This document shows, piece after piece, positions 42,355 through 52,016 of a stretch of DNA of 64,000 nt. A program made the translations under genes and the position numbers. The notes below the pieces were generated by a model. The model searched no databases, was not told the origin of the DNA, and worked only from the letters and a program-made list of their open reading frames with translations. This DNA comes from Chryseobacterium carnipullorum (lineage in GTDB: Bacteria; Bacteroidota; Bacteroidia; Flavobacteriales; Weeksellaceae), in contig NZ_FRCD01000019.1 in the NCBI RefSeq assembly GCF_900142785.1, positions 53,385 through 117,384 of the forward strand, given 5' to 3'. Numbering within the stretch: the first letter of the stretch is position 1; each line of letters opens with the position of its first letter.

Positions 42355-43401
42355 ATGAAATATGTAACTCCTATTTTATTTTTTGCCTTACTTGGGTGTA
42401 AAAGTATTCACCCAATCCATACACAAAATGTTGAAGATGCCATTACAAAAAATGCGCTTCAGTTATTAGAGGACAAAAGATTTCATTCGGTTTCCATTGC
42501 CGTGCTTAAAGATGGAACATCCACCATCAAACATTTTGGAGAATTAACGATTGGAAAAGGAAACAAACCCAACGATTCTACCCTTTATGAACTAGCTTCT
42601 GTCACGAAAACCTTTACCGGTTACATCGCTGCTAAAGCCGTACTTGATCAAAAAATACATTTAGAGGATGATATCAGAATCTATCTTGACGAATCTTATC
42701 CCAATTTAGCATTTAAAGGTGAACCGATAAAAATCAAACACCTCATCACCCATACCAGTGGATTTCCGAACTTCCCTATAAAAAGTGAAAATAAAAAGGC
42801 ATTTTTGGAAGGATTAAAACTCATCAACATTGAAACGAAGCCCGGAGAAGTCTATTCCTATTCAAATACGGCTCCGGAGCTGACCGCGTACATCCTTGAA
42901 AAAGTGTATCAAAAATCTTTTGAGGAATTGGTCATTGAATTTGTGTTGAAACCCAATACTATGAATCAAACTAAGTTCACCCTCAATGAACATGACAGAA
43001 CAAGACTGGTAAAAGGCTATAATGATAAAAATGAGGTAATGCCCAACTTCAACAGAAGGTTATGGGGTGGCATTTCAGGATTGCACTCTACCACTACGGA
43101 TCTGGTGAAATATATGAAACTGCAACTAGACAAGTCGAATCCTATTGTCAATGAATCTCATACAAAATTATACAAAGAAGGTTCTGATTTTTGGGAAGGG
43201 TATCATTGGTACATCATAGAAAAGGATAATGAATTACTATACAGACATCACGGAGGGATCTACGGAATGCAGAACTGGTTTGTAATTTATCCTGAACAAA
43301 ATATAGGAATATCCATATTGACCAACACCAGCTTTCATGAAACAGGAGAAATTTTAGAAAAAGTAGTGGATCAATTGTATGATGACATCAATGGAAACTA
43401 A
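42355..43401 (+). CDS. Beta-lactamase-fold serine hydrolase, lipoprotein
   Basis: A 348-aa protein of the class C beta-lactamase/PBP4*-type family. The lipobox ALLGC (Cys 15) predicts a lipoprotein. Active-site motifs are complete: SVTK at 82-85 (Ser nucleophile and Lys), YSN near 164, and HHGG near 298 in place of the KTG box. Such proteins act as esterases, peptidases or D-aminoacyl hydrolases at the cell envelope; true beta-lactamase activity is uncommon among short lipoprotein members. It follows an AraC regulator. A strong bidirectional terminator lies 160 bp downstream. Confidence 0.86.
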   Translation: MKYVTPILFFALLGCKSIHPIHTQNVEDAITKNALQLLEDKRFHSVSIAVLKDGTSTIKHFGELTIGKGNKPNDSTLYELASVTKTFTGYIAAKAVLDQKIHLEDDIRIYLDESYPNLAFKGEPIKIKHLITHTSGFPNFPIKSENKKAFLEGLKLINIETKPGEVYSYSNTAPELTAYILEKVYQKSFEELVIEFVLKPNTMNQTKFTLNEHDRTRLVKGYNDKNEVMPNFNRRLWGGISGLHSTTTDLVKYMKLQLDKSNPIVNESHTKLYKEGSDFWEGYHWYIIEKDNELLYRHHGGIYGMQNWFVIYPEQNIGISILTNTSFHETGEILEKVVDQLYDDINGN

Positions 43402-43562
43402 AATTAAACAGCTCATAATAGCAGTTTGTAAAGTTTCATCATCTTCTTTTCCCTTTCACATAAAGGATCTGTAACCTCTGTTGATCTGTTAATAATTTGA
43501 CTTAAACGAACGAAATCCTCAGTAAAAGAGTTTGAAGATCAATGTGGTAATAGAATCTAAAT

Positions 43563-43605
43563 AAAAGAATCCGTCTCACAAATTGGTTGTGAGACGGATT
43601 CTTTT
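43563..43605. terminator. Bidirectional intrinsic terminator
   Basis: A perfect 19-bp stem (left arm AAAAGAATCCGTCTCACAA) with a 5-nt loop and T-runs on both strands. It separates the convergent serine hydrolase and CcsBA genes. Confidence 0.9.
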
Positions 43606-43656
43606 TTATCTGTTGATCCATCCAATTCGGATGATCTGTGAATTTTTGTAATTAAA

Positions 43657-46600
43657 TTAATTTGTAATTTTTGCGGTTTTTTTTAAAAATTTAAACTTAA
43701 AGTAAGATACCGCGGAAAGTATGAACATAAAAGCCAAACCAAGATAAACCCATAGCGGAACCGGAACCGGATCTCCTGCTGCATAAGAATGTAAACCACT
43801 TAAGTAATAGTTGACCCCAAAATAAGTCATTACAATACTAGAAATAGCCAACATGGAAGCTACGTGAAATGCCCATCGGCTTCTTAATCCCGGAACCAAA
43901 CGCATATGCAGTACAAAGGCATAAACCATTACCGAAATAAAAGCCCAGGTTTCCTTTGGATCCCAGCTCCAATATCTTCCCCAAGATTCGTTAGCCCAAA
44001 TACCCCCCATAAACATTCCTATAGTCAGAGCGTAAAGCCCTATCGTTAATGCCATTTCCGAAACGATGGTAAGTTCTTTTAAGGTATGATCGTTGTGCAG
44101 TTTGAAAGATTTTTTCCCTGCAACAATGTAAAATAGCAAACAAATAATGGCAATGACAAAAGATAATCCCAAGATTCCATAACTGGAAGCGATGATGGCA
44201 ACGTGAATAATCAACCAATATGATTTCAGAACCGGAACCAGCGGTGTAATTTGCGGATCTAGCGCAGAACCCCCGTGAGCAAATCCCATCATCATCACTG
44301 CCACCGTAAATCCTGCTGCAGGAATCAGTGCATTAGAATTTCTGTAAAGTGCCAAACCTGCTGTAATTCCTACCCAGGATATAAAGATGATCGCTTCATA
44401 ACCATTACTCCAAGGTGCATGGCCGGAGATATACCATCTTCCAATTAATCCTAAAAACTGGAAAAAATATCCAACGCAGCCAATAACGATCAGTACCTTG
44501 ATGATTTTATTTAATATTTTATTGGGTTTGAAAAGCTCGATGAAGCCAAACAATAGAATTAAACCACCTACTAAGGTATAGAAAATCAAAAGTTTAAAAT
44601 TGATATTTACTTTATTCATAAATACCTCCAGTTCCACTTTTGTTTTCGATGGAACTACATTTTTTCCCCATTTTTGCTGATAGTCTGACAGCTTTTGAAG
44701 TTCTGCATCTGCTTTAGCCCAATTTCCATCTTTCTGGGCTTCCAAAACTGCTGAAAAATACGGTCCCATAACGGCCTGACTTTCCGGATCCGGTTCAAAA
44801 TTCTGACCCAGCCAAGAGTGCCAAGTAGAATTCGGATCGTTTTTAACAGGGACAATCCTCATAAACTGACCGCTAAAGAATTCGTTAAAGGCCTGAACAC
44901 GATCGTTCAGATCGATTACTGCCAAATCATATTTTGACTGTTCTGCAGGTTTTTTACGGAAAGCTATATTGTAATCTTCTTCCAAAACGTAATGTAGCTG
45001 TCCATTTTCATCTACAGGGAACATATTCATTAAAGAAGTGTAGTCATCTTCGTTCGCTTTTACTTTTTTCTTCAGTATATCGCCACCATTAATAATTTTG
45101 ATCATCGGAACCATTGTCCAGCTAGGCGTATCCGTGTTTATAGATAGAAACCACTGGTCTGCCGTTAAATATTTTCCGTCCGAGCCTTTGAAGGTATCGC
45201 TTTTATAAAGTTTTCTTAAAACATCAAGCGCTTGCGTACTCATAGGAACAATTCTTCCTTCATAATTCTGAACCAACAAATAAGAAAACTTCTCGGCATG
45301 CTCCTTAGAAATTTTGGTTTTTGCAATGGCTTCATCAGCAGAAATCGTTCGTATTTTATTGAAAGATTTTGCCACCGAATTCTGTTCAGAACCTGAATTT
45401 GCACTTTGCATTGCTTTTTCGTGCTCTGCCGTGGTGTGCACGGTTCCATCAGCATGACGATGTTGGTTTTGATCTCCTGCTGTTGTACTGATTGGTGTTT
45501 TCGACGATCCGTCGGAAGTACCGTGGGTTTCAATTTTTTGAGCATTCAATCCCAAAGAAAGAAGTAATGCTACGATAACAACCATTTTCTTTTGGCTCAT
45601 TTTTTTCAGTTGCTGGTTAAGTTTCCAGAAATGAGTTCCTTTCCAGAAGAAGATCACAAACATTCCTGAGAACAGAAATGCGTATCCGATATAAGTAATA
45701 AGCGTTCCCCAGAAATCGTGGTTTACAGAAAGTACAGTCCCCATTCTGTCCGGATCAAAACTTGACTGGAAGAAACGGTAGCCTTTATGGTTAAGAACGT
45801 GGTTCATGTAAATTTTATATGGAGTTTCTTTTCCTTCTTCAATGATTTTCACGTGGCTTTCATAAGCACTTGGAGAGTTACTTCCCGGATAGGTTTCCAT
45901 AACGAAATCATGAAGTTTCAAAGCGAAAGGCGTATTATAGACTTTAGGCCCGAAACCCACCATAATGTTCAGTCCGTCCATGGTTACCTGCTTGAATGCG
46001 TTTGGATTTCCTTTTTCTACGGAAAGATCAACCAATTGCTTCGTTTTAGGTCCCTGAAGCTCGATTCTAAGCATGTCAGGTACCATAGCATCTTTCTTTC
46101 TGTCTCCCTCATACGCCATCAGTCTTCCTTTTTTAAGGCCTTCAGGAACAACCAGTTTCAATTCATTAATTGTATATAAGCTTCTCAGTACCAAAGGCTG
46201 GAATTCATCTTTCTTGGTACTTCCTGTAGCCTGGGTTGCCATGGTCATAAAGGCTGCATCAACAGGTGTTTTGATCAATATTTTCCCGTCTTCTTTTTTA
46301 AATTCTACAGCACCGTCAATGGCTCTGTTGAATGTTACCAAAGTTCCGTTAATAGATTTTGTTTCTCCCGGTTTGATGTAGATATTCTGTCTTCCTGTAC
46401 TTCCTGTAGAAACCAGATGAAGATATTCAGCCCCATTGGGCTCAGCAATTAAGCTGTCTTTTTTTCTCTGGATGTAGTCTTTTGTAAACACCTTTACTTC
46501 CTTTCCGTGGAAATCATAGGTTGCTTTAAAATCTTTATGCAGTGGAGACATCAGATAAGGAACATCCTGATAATTGAGAACGTCTCCTTTCTCTTCGACC

Positions 46601-46980
46601 TGGATCTTAAAGAAATTCTTGTCGGTCACAATTTCATTGGAAGTTTCGCCTTCTCTGATGTGCATTGTTCCTTCAAAGCTGATATATCTTGTAATAGCCC
46701 CTCCTACAAAAATAAGGATAAAAGAAAGGTGAAATACCAGAACAGGCCATTTTTCTCTTTTCCAAAGACGATACCTTGCGATATTTCCTACGAAGTTGAG
46801 AATAAGCAGAACCATGACTAATTCAAACCATTTTGCTTCATAAATTAAAGCTTTGGCGGTAGGGGTTCCGTAATCGTTTTCTAAAAAAGTGGCATAGGCC
46901 ATGGAAAATGCGTAGACCAAAAGCAAAACCGCCATTGTCCTTGTAGAAATTAATATATTCTGGAGTTTTTTCATAATCAA
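43657..46980 (-). CDS. ccsBA: Cytochrome c biogenesis fusion CcsB(ResB)-CcsA
   Basis: A 1107-aa membrane protein of the system II haem lyase. The N-terminal ResB/CcsB part (about 1-480) has membrane segments TMAVLLLVYAFSMAYATFLE and PVLVFHLSFILIFVGG, and a large periplasmic domain (DGLNIMVGFGPK). A further periplasmic stretch (about 490-790) holds a His-rich linker (HADGTVHTTAEHEKAM). The C-terminal CcsA part (about 800-1107) has the tryptophan-rich haem motif WGRYWSWDPKETWAF and conserved His in FQFLGLIGRWYISGHAPWSN and IHVAI. It moves haem and attaches it to c-type apocytochromes outside the membrane. It stands alone, with a -7 box near 47062. Chosen start is the first Met; the third codon is also possible. 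Confidence 0.92.
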   Translation of the reverse strand: MIMKKLQNILISTRTMAVLLLVYAFSMAYATFLENDYGTPTAKALIYEAKWFELVMVLLILNFVGNIARYRLWKREKWPVLVFHLSFILIFVGGAITRYISFEGTMHIREGETSNEIVTDKNFFKIQVEEKGDVLNYQDVPYLMSPLHKDFKATYDFHGKEVKVFTKDYIQRKKDSLIAEPNGAEYLHLVSTGSTGRQNIYIKPGETKSINGTLVTFNRAIDGAVEFKKEDGKILIKTPVDAAFMTMATQATGSTKKDEFQPLVLRSLYTINELKLVVPEGLKKGRLMAYEGDRKKDAMVPDMLRIELQGPKTKQLVDLSVEKGNPNAFKQVTMDGLNIMVGFGPKVYNTPFALKLHDFVMETYPGSNSPSAYESHVKIIEEGKETPYKIYMNHVLNHKGYRFFQSSFDPDRMGTVLSVNHDFWGTLITYIGYAFLFSGMFVIFFWKGTHFWKLNQQLKKMSQKKMVVIVALLLSLGLNAQKIETHGTSDGSSKTPISTTAGDQNQHRHADGTVHTTAEHEKAMQSANSGSEQNSVAKSFNKIRTISADEAIAKTKISKEHAEKFSYLLVQNYEGRIVPMSTQALDVLRKLYKSDTFKGSDGKYLTADQWFLSINTDTPSWTMVPMIKIINGGDILKKKVKANEDDYTSLMNMFPVDENGQLHYVLEEDYNIAFRKKPAEQSKYDLAVIDLNDRVQAFNEFFSGQFMRIVPVKNDPNSTWHSWLGQNFEPDPESQAVMGPYFSAVLEAQKDGNWAKADAELQKLSDYQQKWGKNVVPSKTKVELEVFMNKVNINFKLLIFYTLVGGLILLFGFIELFKPNKILNKIIKVLIVIGCVGYFFQFLGLIGRWYISGHAPWSNGYEAIIFISWVGITAGLALYRNSNALIPAAGFTVAVMMMGFAHGGSALDPQITPLVPVLKSYWLIIHVAIIASSYGILGLSFVIAIICLLFYIVAGKKSFKLHNDHTLKELTIVSEMALTIGLYALTIGMFMGGIWANESWGRYWSWDPKETWAFISVMVYAFVLHMRLVPGLRSRWAFHVASMLAISSIVMTYFGVNYYLSGLHSYAAGDPVPVPLWVYLGLAFMFILSAVSYFKFKFLKKTAKITN

Positions 46981-47581
46981 ATAGGAGTTTGATAAATTAC
47001 TTATATATATTTGATTTTAAAGAGTTATAGAGGGAAGTTTTACCATGGAATCAAACGACTGCAAATATAAATATAATTTTCCAAAGCCGCTAGTGAAGTG
47101 ATTACTTATTCTTCACGAAAATTTATCTTTTTCATCGTATGGGTTTTGAAGGTGCAAAAGTCTTTTATTCTTCAACAATCTTTCATGAAACAACCCTGGA
47201 AAGATGTGTGAACGTCATTTTACTCCTATTTAAACCCATCAGGTAAAAAACTTTCACGGCTTAGTTTTTGATTAGATTTTCGCGGATCTTTACAATACAT
47301 TTTTGAATGAAGAGCCAGTCTTTAGATGTGCTATTCTTATACTCTATCCCCAGAGTTCTATTGCAGGAGTTTTCAGCGTATCTATTTGTCCCGGTTTCTG
47401 TTCATGATATTCACAATCTGCCCTGTCAATCAGTAATATCCAACTGTGCATGATTGAAGACAAAGATGATCGTTACAAAATTCTCTGATTTGATTTGTTT
47501 AGGTCGTTATCAAAGTAAAAATTCTAAAAAGGACATCCCGGAAAAACGACAAAAGAAAAATTTTCAGAATAATTTTTCAGC
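46981..47581. other. Intergenic stretch upstream of CcsBA
   Basis: A TAnnTTTG-type box reading TATATTTG on the minus strand lies at 47062-47069, about 80 bp before the CcsBA start. The rest is AT-rich, with no gene, repeat or RNA that I recognise. Confidence 0.5.
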
Positions 47582-48346
47582 TTACACAATTTGAGAGATA
47601 CTTTGCATCATTTTTTGTGCAATAATCTTTGATTTTTCATGGATGAAAAAATGATTTCCTTCCAGGATTTCAAAAGTGCAATCAGCATCTGTTTCATTCC
47701 CCCAATCTTTCATCTCTTTTATTGAAGTCTTTTCTGCTTGTTCTCCTATTTCTTCGTTTCCCATTATTATATTCATGGGAATTGAAAAAGGTTTATCCAT
47801 TTTAAAATAATTATAATTCTCAATCGCTCTAAAATCGTTCTTTAAAATGGGATAGAAGATTTCCAATAAGTCTTTTTGGTCAAAAAAATCATTGGGCATA
47901 CCTCCCATTTTTTTTATCTCGTCCCAAAATAACTCTTGAGGAAGAGCTGATTTCTTATTCTTAAAACGATTATGCTCCGGCGCCCCTCTTCCAAGAAAAA
48001 ATGTACATAATGGTAATTTCAAATTATTTTCGCGAAGCTTTTTCATAAGTTCATAACCAAGAAGACATCCCATACTATGACCCAAAAGCAGATATTCCCC
48101 TTTAATGATATGTTGACGTATCTTCACAAATAGATTGTCGACCATGTCAGGGAGATTGTCCAGTAAGGGTTCTGTAAACCGATCCCCTCTTCCTGGCAGC
48201 TCTAATGTAATCCATTCAAAACCAGGAGACATCTCTTTTTCTATTTTATTAAAACTGTATTTATTACCGCCAGCAAAAGGAATGGCGATAATTTTCGGCT
48301 TAGCCGTCGTAGTACTGTTCATATATTTTCCCTGGAATGTATTCAT
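47582..48346 (-). CDS. Type II thioesterase (NRPS editing)
   Basis: A 254-aa alpha/beta hydrolase of the external thioesterase class. It has IIAIPFAGGNKYSFNKI, LELPGRGDRF, nucleophile motif GHSMG (Ser 91) and a late His (EGNHFFIHE). These enzymes clear misprimed carrier proteins of NRPS/PKS lines. The usual acidic residue position reads GNEEIG, so the acid is probably Glu. It lies on the same strand as the large NRPS genes, after the dioxygenase gene, with strong hairpins between. A second Met at codon 9 is an alternative start. A -7 box lies at 48382-48389. Confidence 0.87.
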   Translation of the reverse strand: MNTFQGKYMNSTTTAKPKIIAIPFAGGNKYSFNKIEKEMSPGFEWITLELPGRGDRFTEPLLDNLPDMVDNLFVKIRQHIIKGEYLLLGHSMGCLLGYELMKKLRENNLKLPLCTFFLGRGAPEHNRFKNKKSALPQELFWDEIKKMGGMPNDFFDQKDLLEIFYPILKNDFRAIENYNYFKMDKPFSIPMNIIMGNEEIGEQAEKTSIKEMKDWGNETDADCTFEILEGNHFFIHEKSKIIAQKMMQSISQIV

Positions 48347-48381
48347 AAATAGGCGATGGTTTTAGTCTTAGAAAACAGGTG

Positions 48382-48389
48382 CAAATATA
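48382..48389 (-). promoter_or_regulatory. -7 box for the thioesterase gene
   Basis: TATATTTG on the minus strand, 35 bp before the start codon. No clear -33 element, but it suggests the thioesterase has its own promoter. Confidence 0.45.
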
Positions 48390-48616
48390 AGAATTTTAAG
48401 CATGTTTATTTTCGTAGGGCCCATTAATAGACCAATTTTAGTTTGCTTATAATGATGGACTCCCATAGTAACAAAGGGTATAGTTTTATAGATATTCTTT
48501 CAACTCTGTAGCGGTTGATAACTAAACGTTATTAATTATTCTTATGTCGATTTCAGCTTATCATGTTTTATGTAATATCCCAACTCAATGGAAAACTTTT
48601 ACTATTTGGTATTTGT

Positions 48617-48702
48617 ATTGATTTTCATTACAAATGAAAATCAATATTGGTCTATTCAAAAGGTACAGATTGACCATCTGTGCCTTTTGAATAGACCAAT
48701 AT
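48617..48702. terminator. Double hairpin after the dioxygenase gene
   Basis: The first stem is 13 bp (ATTGATTTTCATT and complement, 3-nt loop). The second is 27 bp with one G-T position (left arm starts ATATTGGTCTATTC) and a 5-nt loop. It lies 108 bp after the dioxygenase stop. Terminator activity is likely; the length also fits a small repeat element. Confidence 0.6.
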
Positions 48703-48809
48703 AGTGCTCGTAAAGAAGTTGCTGGTCTTTATCAATCTAAATTCTTCCGGTCATCAACATTTTCGCTTTCTGATACAAGTGAATTCTATCTATTGCCCGG
48801 TTGAAATCC

Positions 48810-49769
48810 TTAGTTTAAAGGCAGACTGTATTCTTTTGCCATCCCGACAAGTACTTTTCTTTTTCCTTCAAACGGTTCTCTACCGTGAGTGTATAACATA
48901 TTGTCCAGCAATAACAAATCGTTTTCCTGCCAATCAAAACTTATCTTAGTTTTATCATAGACTTCTCTTATTACGTCTAATACTTTAGGATCGATCGGGC
49001 TTCCATCACCAAAGTAGGTATTTCTAGGTAAATTATCTTCCCCTAATATTGCGATTAAGTCTTCCCTCAATTCACTATCTAAATTGCTTACATGAAAAAG
49101 ATGTGCCTGATTAAACCATAATTTATCATTGGTAACAGGGTGAACAAGAGTAGCCTGATTTATTTGTTTTGTTCTGAGTCCATTGGGAGTCCATTCCGCT
49201 AAAATGTTATTGGCTTTACAATAAGCTTCTACTTCATTTTTATCATGAGTCTGAAATACTTCTTCCCAAGGCAGGTCAATATTAGAGTAGTTTCTAACAT
49301 ACATAATTTTTTTTCTTTCAAATTCCTCTCTGATTTCTGCCGGGATTTCGTTGTAGGCAATTCTACTGTCAGAAATAGGAGTATTCCCCATCTTATCTGC
49401 CTTTACTTTACATAAAAACCCTATTTTAGATGGCCATTTATTGGAGTAAGAATTCTCATTATGCTGTGGAATCCATTCGGTTTGATGGTATTCGGTAGCT
49501 GTGAAAATTTTATTTCCCAATTCTGTACGTGGGGTGGATCTGAAGGTATAATCAATAAGCTCCGCTCCCAGCAATAAGGAAAGAATTCCCCCAAAATCAT
49601 TTTCATTCACCTCATTAAAACCTCTGATAAGAAGAATTCCGGTCTTTTCTAAAATGGTTTTTACTTCTTCCTGATTTTCCTTTGCCCAATCCAATGGTGA
49701 TACTCCCTTGTTTTCAACATGATACACCATATCAATCCCATTAAAGGATTCTAATTTCTCTGCGTCCAT
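48810..49769 (-). CDS. TauD/TfdA (SyrP-like) Fe(II)/2-oxoglutarate dioxygenase
   Basis: A 319-aa non-haem iron enzyme. The iron-binding motif is H-N-E at 103-105 in HNENSYSNKWP, close to the HNEMSY pattern of SyrP-type hydroxylases. A late His (LYTHGREPFEGKRKVLV) and its following Arg complete the iron and 2-oxoglutarate sites. SyrP-like enzymes beta-hydroxylate amino acids, often Asp, while bound to an NRPS carrier. The first module of the 3518-aa NRPS has an Asn/Asp-like pocket, so hydroxylation of that residue is a reasonable inference. It stands alone on the minus strand between the NRPS genes and the thioesterase. Confidence 0.86.
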   Translation of the reverse strand: MDAEKLESFNGIDMVYHVENKGVSPLDWAKENQEEVKTILEKTGILLIRGFNEVNENDFGGILSLLLGAELIDYTFRSTPRTELGNKIFTATEYHQTEWIPQHNENSYSNKWPSKIGFLCKVKADKMGNTPISDSRIAYNEIPAEIREEFERKKIMYVRNYSNIDLPWEEVFQTHDKNEVEAYCKANNILAEWTPNGLRTKQINQATLVHPVTNDKLWFNQAHLFHVSNLDSELREDLIAILGEDNLPRNTYFGDGSPIDPKVLDVIREVYDKTKISFDWQENDLLLLDNMLYTHGREPFEGKRKVLVGMAKEYSLPLN

Positions 49770-50534
49770 TTTTCGTTTATTTTCAGTTATTAATTTTATA
49801 TTACTACTTTTTAAGGGGTTCCACTATGAGTTTTTAAATGTACACCTTGTTACAAAGTCTGTCTTTTTGGGTGGATTTAAATTTCACAATAACAGATTCC
49901 TGAAAGAATGCTCATCAGTAGGTGATTCTTCCCGATAATTTTGATTTATTGTAAAAATCTCCGGCATTGGCTATTTTTAATTAGACTAATTATTTGCCAA
50001 TATGCTGTCAATACTCATTGTGTATTGTAACAGAAGTTGTTTAGCTCAACACAAACTGACGTATCCTGCTGACTATCAAACAAATACAGTTACAAACAAC
50101 CGAAAAGCAATTTACAAATTTATTTTGAAAAAATTAATTAAAACACTAAAAACTGTGTTATTTTCAATCTGAATCTGTATAAGCAATTAACAAACAATTT
50201 ATTACATAAATCATCTCAGCCAATTTAAGTCTACGCTATAGAGAAATAAGGTTTGGATGATGTAACTTTTTAAAAAGGTTTTTATGCCTGAAATGATCTG
50301 GAGCAACCGATAGCAGAAACCACCATTCCATACATTCTTTTCATCACTTCGTGAAATAGTACATTTTCTCCAAATGAAACCCAAATAAAGAAAAAATATT
50401 CCGGATATTTCTGAGTCTCCAAACGGTATAAGTTTTACAAAAATATTTTTTTTCTTATCTTTGAAGATTAAACGAAAAAGTATGCTTTCCTTGAAAAACA
50501 GGCATATTTATACACTCCAATAATTCTATGTACC
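49770..50534. other. Intergenic stretch between dioxygenase and nucleotidyltransferase
   Basis: A divergent promoter region of about 0.76 kb, very AT-rich. A plus-strand -7 box TATCTTTG lies at 50456-50463. No gene, RNA or repeat was recognised in the rest. Confidence 0.5.
50456..50463 (+). promoter_or_regulatory. -7 box for the nucleotidyltransferase gene
   Basis: TATCTTTG matches TAnnTTTG, about 70 bp before the start codon. Confidence 0.4.
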
Positions 50535-51488
50535 ATGAATAATTTAGATGAAATATTAAAAAAATTTGGTGAGTCCAATACCGACATCTGCTCTATTGTT
50601 ACTTTTGGATCATTTTTCCATTTAGACCGTAAAAAATCTTCAGATTCTTTATCAGATTTAGATGTTTTTGTATTCACAGATGACGTTAAAAAATACAATA
50701 ACCAAAATAAGACTGAATGGCTATCCAGTTTTCCAAATTCAGTCTTGTCAGTTTATCTTCAACAAGGTGAGGCTACGGTACGCCCACGCGTTTTGTTTGA
50801 CAATCTTTTTTGCATGGATTTAACAATAATTGATAAAAAATTATTGGTGTTAGCAAAAAGATACATTCAATTGAAAAAATTCAAGGCTTTTCGTTTTTTA
50901 TTTAAAGCACTGCGAGTAGACAACTATATTGCCTCGTTTTCATACAACTTGTCTTCAGGATACAAAATTGCTTACAGTCGTGATGAATTTTATCCGGTAA
51001 TCAATCAGCTTGTTAAAGAGTATCAGTTTGAGACTATCGAATTTAATGAAGAAAATTTTAAGGTTAATTACAATGGATTTTGGCAAATGTGTTATAAAGT
51101 TTACATTGGAATTAAAAGAGATGATATGCTGTATGGTGTTCTGGCCAATGACAATGTTTTAAAAAAAATAATCATAGAACTTCTGGTCTGGAAAGAACAG
51201 CTAAATCCTCACAGAGAGTCTGCAATTTTTAAAGGAAAGCATATTAAAAAATGGGGAAATGATTACTACAAAGAGATCATGAATGATTTAATGTTTAATC
51301 ATAAAAAAGAAGAAGCCTACGCAACGCTGTTAAAAAATATTTCATTTTACAAATCTGCTTGTAAAGGGGTAAGCGATTGGCATTTACCTGATCTTGAAAA
51401 AAGCATCATTTCTTTACTAGAAAGCGAAATCAAGACATTATCTATTCAAAATGAGCGTAATGATGCTCCCGTGCTCACAACAATATAA
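50535..51488 (+). CDS. Aminoglycoside 6-adenylyltransferase-like nucleotidyltransferase
   Basis: A 317-aa protein of the polymerase-beta-type nucleotidyltransferase superfamily. The catalytic signature GSFFH with SDLDVFVF gives G25-S26 and D41-x-D43. A third acidic residue may be in MDLTII. The C-terminal half (FWQMCYKVYIGIKRDDMLYG, ELLVWKEQL, GKHIKKWG) follows the layout of streptomycin adenylyltransferases (ANT(6)-type). It is the only plus-strand gene within the NRPS cluster, with its own promoter and terminator. Self-protection against the cluster product, or a separate resistance gene, are both possible. It is too diverged to name as aadS or aadE. Confidence 0.68.
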   Translation: MNNLDEILKKFGESNTDICSIVTFGSFFHLDRKKSSDSLSDLDVFVFTDDVKKYNNQNKTEWLSSFPNSVLSVYLQQGEATVRPRVLFDNLFCMDLTIIDKKLLVLAKRYIQLKKFKAFRFLFKALRVDNYIASFSYNLSSGYKIAYSRDEFYPVINQLVKEYQFETIEFNEENFKVNYNGFWQMCYKVYIGIKRDDMLYGVLANDNVLKKIIIELLVWKEQLNPHRESAIFKGKHIKKWGNDYYKEIMNDLMFNHKKEEAYATLLKNISFYKSACKGVSDWHLPDLEKSIISLLESEIKTLSIQNERNDAPVLTTI

Positions 51489-51565
51489 TTTACCTTTTAT
51501 TAAATAAATTTTTACTGGTCCTGCTGAGAAACAACCCACCAGTACCAAGAATAATTTTTAAAGAA

Positions 51566-51600
51566 CAAAAAAGGGCGATTTTTTTAAATCGTCCTTTTTT
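51566..51600 (+). terminator. Intrinsic terminator after the nucleotidyltransferase
   Basis: A stem of about 12 bp (AAAGGGCGATTT / AAATCGTCCTTT, one G-T pair) with a 4-nt loop and a following T-run, about 80 bp after the stop. Confidence 0.8.
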
Positions 51601-51978
51601 ATATTCTTTGGTAAGCAAAACAGATAAAAAAACTACTTTTTATTTGAAAAATGAATATCCCATTCAATAAAATATATGCTGTTCTTAATGGTTAAACCGA
51701 ACATTAATCTCTAAACTTTTTGTAGGACCAGCACCGCATTTTCCAGCCTTTTAAGGCAAAGAAAAAGTTTTATGAAATGTGTTTCATAAAACTTCCTCAT
51801 CTGAATTTATTCATAATGATTACAAAATCATTTTTCAGTTTTATGCCCCCTTTTTGAGAGGGGCTTAAAATCTGTTTTCTTCTTTTCTGTTCTCACTGCA
51901 ATCCTGACTGAATATCAATTCATTAAATTATTTTTAGTCAAAACCTTAGTATACAAACTTTTATTGTTTAATGTTTAA

Positions 51979-52012
51979 ACAGGCTCTATCACGTCACTGA
52001 GACAGAGCCTGT
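51979..52012 (-). terminator. Terminator of the large NRPS transcript
   Basis: A stem with arms ACAGGCTCT / AGAGCCTGT lies 4 bp after the NRPS stop. A short TTTAAAC tail follows on the minus strand. Confidence 0.65.
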
Positions 52013-52016
52013 CATA

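Larger units (their letters stand above)
48347..48809. other. Intergenic stretch with strong hairpins
   Basis: It lies between the dioxygenase and thioesterase genes. It holds two overlapping stems (48617-48645 and 48644-48702) and a third partial match to their arm (AATAGACCAAT near 48427). No gene is visible. Confidence 0.6.
51489..52016. other. Intergenic stretch with three hairpins
   Basis: It holds the terminator of the nucleotidyltransferase, a 13-bp stem (AAGTTTTATGAAA and complement, 51765-51794), and the NRPS terminator next to 52017. No gene visible. Confidence 0.65.

Noticed and set aside
42355..43401. True beta-lactamase resistance gene
   Set aside because: SxxK and YxN are present, but the family is mostly envelope esterases and peptidases. 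Resistance cannot be claimed.
50535..51488. Naming the gene aadS or aadE
   Set aside because: Only the nucleotidyltransferase core and general layout match; the rest is too diverged.
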